DNA of 64,000 nucleotides. Origin: an uncultured Lachnospiraceae bacterium (lineage in GTDB: Bacteria; Bacillota; Clostridia; Lachnospirales; Lachnospiraceae). How positions within the stretch are numbered: the first letter of the stretch is position 1; every line of letters begins with the position of its first letter. Both the position numbers and the translations under genes were made by a program. Below the pieces are notes generated by a model. It worked only from the letters and a program-made list of their open reading frames with translations, was not told where the DNA came from and ran no database searches. Of this stretch, positions 63,401-64,000 are shown in pieces. The stretch covers positions 62,001-126,000 of the forward strand of contig CAMNSZ010000004.1 in the NCBI GenBank assembly GCA_946557105.1, written 5' to 3'.

Positions 63401-63554
63401 GAACGGCAGAAGATGGGAAAAGCTGGGTATAACGCATAAGCTGTACTTTAGACTGGATCACTTTACGGGATGCCGCTTCGGTCTGTTTGCCTACTCTACA
63501 ATGCAGACGGGCGGTAAGGCAGGCTTCTGTGACTTTGTATATAAGGAGAGATAG
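60474..63554 (+). CDS. GH39-GH43 fusion, xylosidase/arabinofuranosidase
   Basis: The 1026-residue protein carries two complete catalytic units. Residues 1-510 form a GH39 beta-xylosidase-like part with acid/base Glu in VWNEPNLPGFWEH near 160 and nucleophile Glu in IHITEFNTSYIP near 282. From about residue 515 a GH43 propeller begins with base Asp in LDYPDPDVIRVEDTYY. It continues with HDCSLLFDDDDKVYIAYGNK and YEGTHFYKINGKYYLFFIHS, and ends with a beta-sandwich similar to the XynB-type C-terminal domain. No signal peptide is present. GGAGGT precedes the ATG. Both activities on the same imported arabinoxylan fragment are likely. The downstream esterase starts two bases later. Confidence 0.94.
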   Translation: MEKKRILINPENEAMFHNQVDYCIGTGRMGLALQKEYQEQLKLVQDAIGFQHIRGHGLFCDDMAIYQETTVDGERVVEYNFTYLDMVMDSYRQLGLTPFLELGFMPQKLARGTQTVFYWKGNTTPPKSYDDWRALIQALLRHLCDRYGTEEVVTWPVEVWNEPNLPGFWEHADMEEYFKLFKESFEAVKEVDSRFRVGGPAVCGGSDKVWIKAFMEFCHNNKIAVDFVTRHHYTTEFPDYVGHYGYAELMDPENKEDGFADLHSTREIIDGYPEYKGLEIHITEFNTSYIPNCPLHDTNQNAAYIAHQLSRLGDDNESYSYWTFGDIFEEGGVPFTPFHGGFGLVANGCIPKPTFWTFAFYKKLKEKQGKCVYKDDNCVIMKADDGEYRGIIWNMIRRRNGNVMEFTYELEAAQKEYSLVTKRVDEETTNPLKLWHDMGEPSSLTREELKTLQNAAQPYVSSERKKPVKDKLELVFTLEENAVVYFELKEIVPTPDRGYSYDRVMQYPAKNPLTRLDYPDPDVIRVEDTYYMVSTTMHFMPGCEILRSYDLLHWEHAAYVYDKLDGTSGQKLEGDENIYGKGMWAASLRFHKGRFYICFVANDTHKTYIYIADSIEGPWEKRTIEGFYHDCSLLFDDDDKVYIAYGNKNVYLTQLKEDLSGPMEGGLNRLAVSDADNPSLGYEGTHFYKINGKYYLFFIHSLKSEWRRVEACFVADSLDGEFRGGDILNDDMGYCNQGVAQGGIVDTPDGKWYGILFQDRGAVGRIPVLIPLTWKDNYPVMGENGRIPEEFDADSTRPAHHYTPLVQSDDFGGVPDMPEEERARLYGSFGFKSAWQFNHEPDMSLVDRNEKEKTVWITTDKLCKNVVQARNVLTQRMIYPGCAGEVTVDITGMKDGDCAGICALQGCYGLAGVTKRDGKAYVVMQTRETDNDSRQEIRKEEGGKIWAEVPFEGEKIRLRLEVDFTDMKDEAKFYYLNGRRWEKLGITHKLYFRLDHFTGCRFGLFAYSTMQTGGKAGFCDFVYKER

Positions 63555-63556
63555 GG

Positions 63557-64000
63557 ATGGCGCTGGCAAATGTAGAATTTTTTTCAAATAGTTTATGCAG
63601 GTGCGTAACCTTCAAGGCTGTTATTCCTACGGACGCAGATGGGCGGGATAACCTTAATTTTAACCGTCCTATGAAGACATTGGTGCTTTTGCACGGGTAT
63701 TGCGGAATGTGCTCGGACTGGATTTGGAACAGTCAGATTATGGACATTGCCAATCGTTATAATATCTGTGTGCTGCTGCCATCGGGAGAAAACAGTTTTT
63801 ATCTGGACGGTAAGGCTACGGGCAGAAAATATGCGACCTTCGTGGGGGAGGAGCTTCTTTCCTTTGCCAGAAAAACCTTCGGGCTTTCGGACAGGAGGGA
63901 GGATACCTTTGTGGGAGGCTTTTCCATGGGAGGTTTTGGAGCCATTCATTTAGCGCTTCAGTTTAACAGAACCTTTAGCAGGCTTTTTGCCTTTTCATCG
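63557..64000 (+). CDS. Alpha/beta-hydrolase esterase, partial (acetyl xylan/feruloyl type)
   Basis: The first 148 codons are in the window and the frame is still open at its end. The start MALANVEFFSNSLCRCVTF has AAGGAG ahead. The oxyanion-region block TLVLLHGYCGMCSDWIW and the nucleophile elbow GGFSMGGFGAIHLALQF mark the esterase D/S-formylglutathione hydrolase-like branch. That branch includes acetyl xylan and feruloyl esterases. The gene begins two bases after GH39-GH43 and so is co-transcribed. Removing acetyl or feruloyl groups from xylo-oligosaccharides in the cytoplasm fits the context. The catalytic Asp and His lie beyond the window. Confidence 0.88.
   Translation, partial: MALANVEFFSNSLCRCVTFKAVIPTDADGRDNLNFNRPMKTLVLLHGYCGMCSDWIWNSQIMDIANRYNICVLLPSGENSFYLDGKATGRKYATFVGEELLSFARKTFGLSDRREDTFVGGFSMGGFGAIHLALQFNRTFSRLFAFSS

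Noticed and set aside
1..64000. CRISPR array, tRNA, rRNA, prophage or insertion sequence
   Set aside because: No regularly spaced repeats, no cloverleaf or rRNA-like sequence, and no transposase, integrase or phage structural gene was recognised anywhere in the window.

Overview
The window looks like a chromosomal segment of an anaerobic Firmicute, most likely a gut Lachnospiraceae-type Clostridium. The grounds are the AddAB recombination nuclease, GHKL kinase/LytTR regulator pairs, strong AGGAGG ribosome binding sites, a TPP-riboswitch-controlled ThiT, a TetM-like GTPase, and a glucuronoxylan locus made of cytoplasmic GH3, GH67, GH2 and GH39-GH43 enzymes. This placement is inferred from gene content, not from a database comparison. 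I saw no rRNA, tRNA, CRISPR array or intact insertion sequence.

Layout. (a) 1-5859 is a strikingly AT-rich island: the end of an ABC exporter, a family 1 glycosyltransferase, a DegT/DnrJ aminotransferase, a PIG-L deacetylase, a frame-disrupted small gene behind a near-consensus promoter, and a THUMP-type methyltransferase. It reads as part of a transferred cluster for making and exporting a glycosylated product, possibly an amino-sugar product, and is the best candidate here for an undescribed system. (b) 6228-15566 is accessory: an AraC-GyrI regulator, two unknown minus-strand genes, an XRE-membrane regulator with membrane and lipoprotein partners, two decayed coding remnants, a LysR regulator divergent from an iron alcohol dehydrogenase, and a NagD-like phosphatase. 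(c) 15982-23220 holds exonuclease III, 3-methyladenine glycosylase, a LytTR regulator, a GHKL kinase and a heterodimeric ABC exporter. (d) 23502-35138 holds addB-addA, thiT with its riboswitch, a TetM-like GTPase fused to a YacP/Rae1-like NYN nuclease domain, and a small anchored protein. (e) 35286-44404 holds xylan enzymes (GH3, GH67, GH2) and an AraC regulator, with a possible structured RNA between GH3 and GH67. (f) 44600-50627 holds a MraY-like transferase, a GreA-like factor, a HAD-CPBP fusion, a GT2 transferase, and an AgrC/AgrA-like pair divergent from a lipoprotein gene; a good LytTR site lies between them. (g) 52612-58890 holds gltB and gltD. (h) 59010-64000 holds an AraC/SRPBCC pair divergent from a GH39-GH43 fusion and an esterase cut by the window end.

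How it fits together. The xylan genes would finish imported aldouronic and arabinoxylo-oligosaccharides inside the cell: GH67 removes methylglucuronic acid, GH3 and GH39-GH43 remove xylose or arabinose, and the esterase removes acyl groups. AraC regulators sit beside both halves. Two separate LytTR systems each neighbour a membrane or export function. GltB/GltD assimilate ammonium. Many starts were moved downstream of the longest reading frame because a good ribosome binding site and family homology supported the shorter form.
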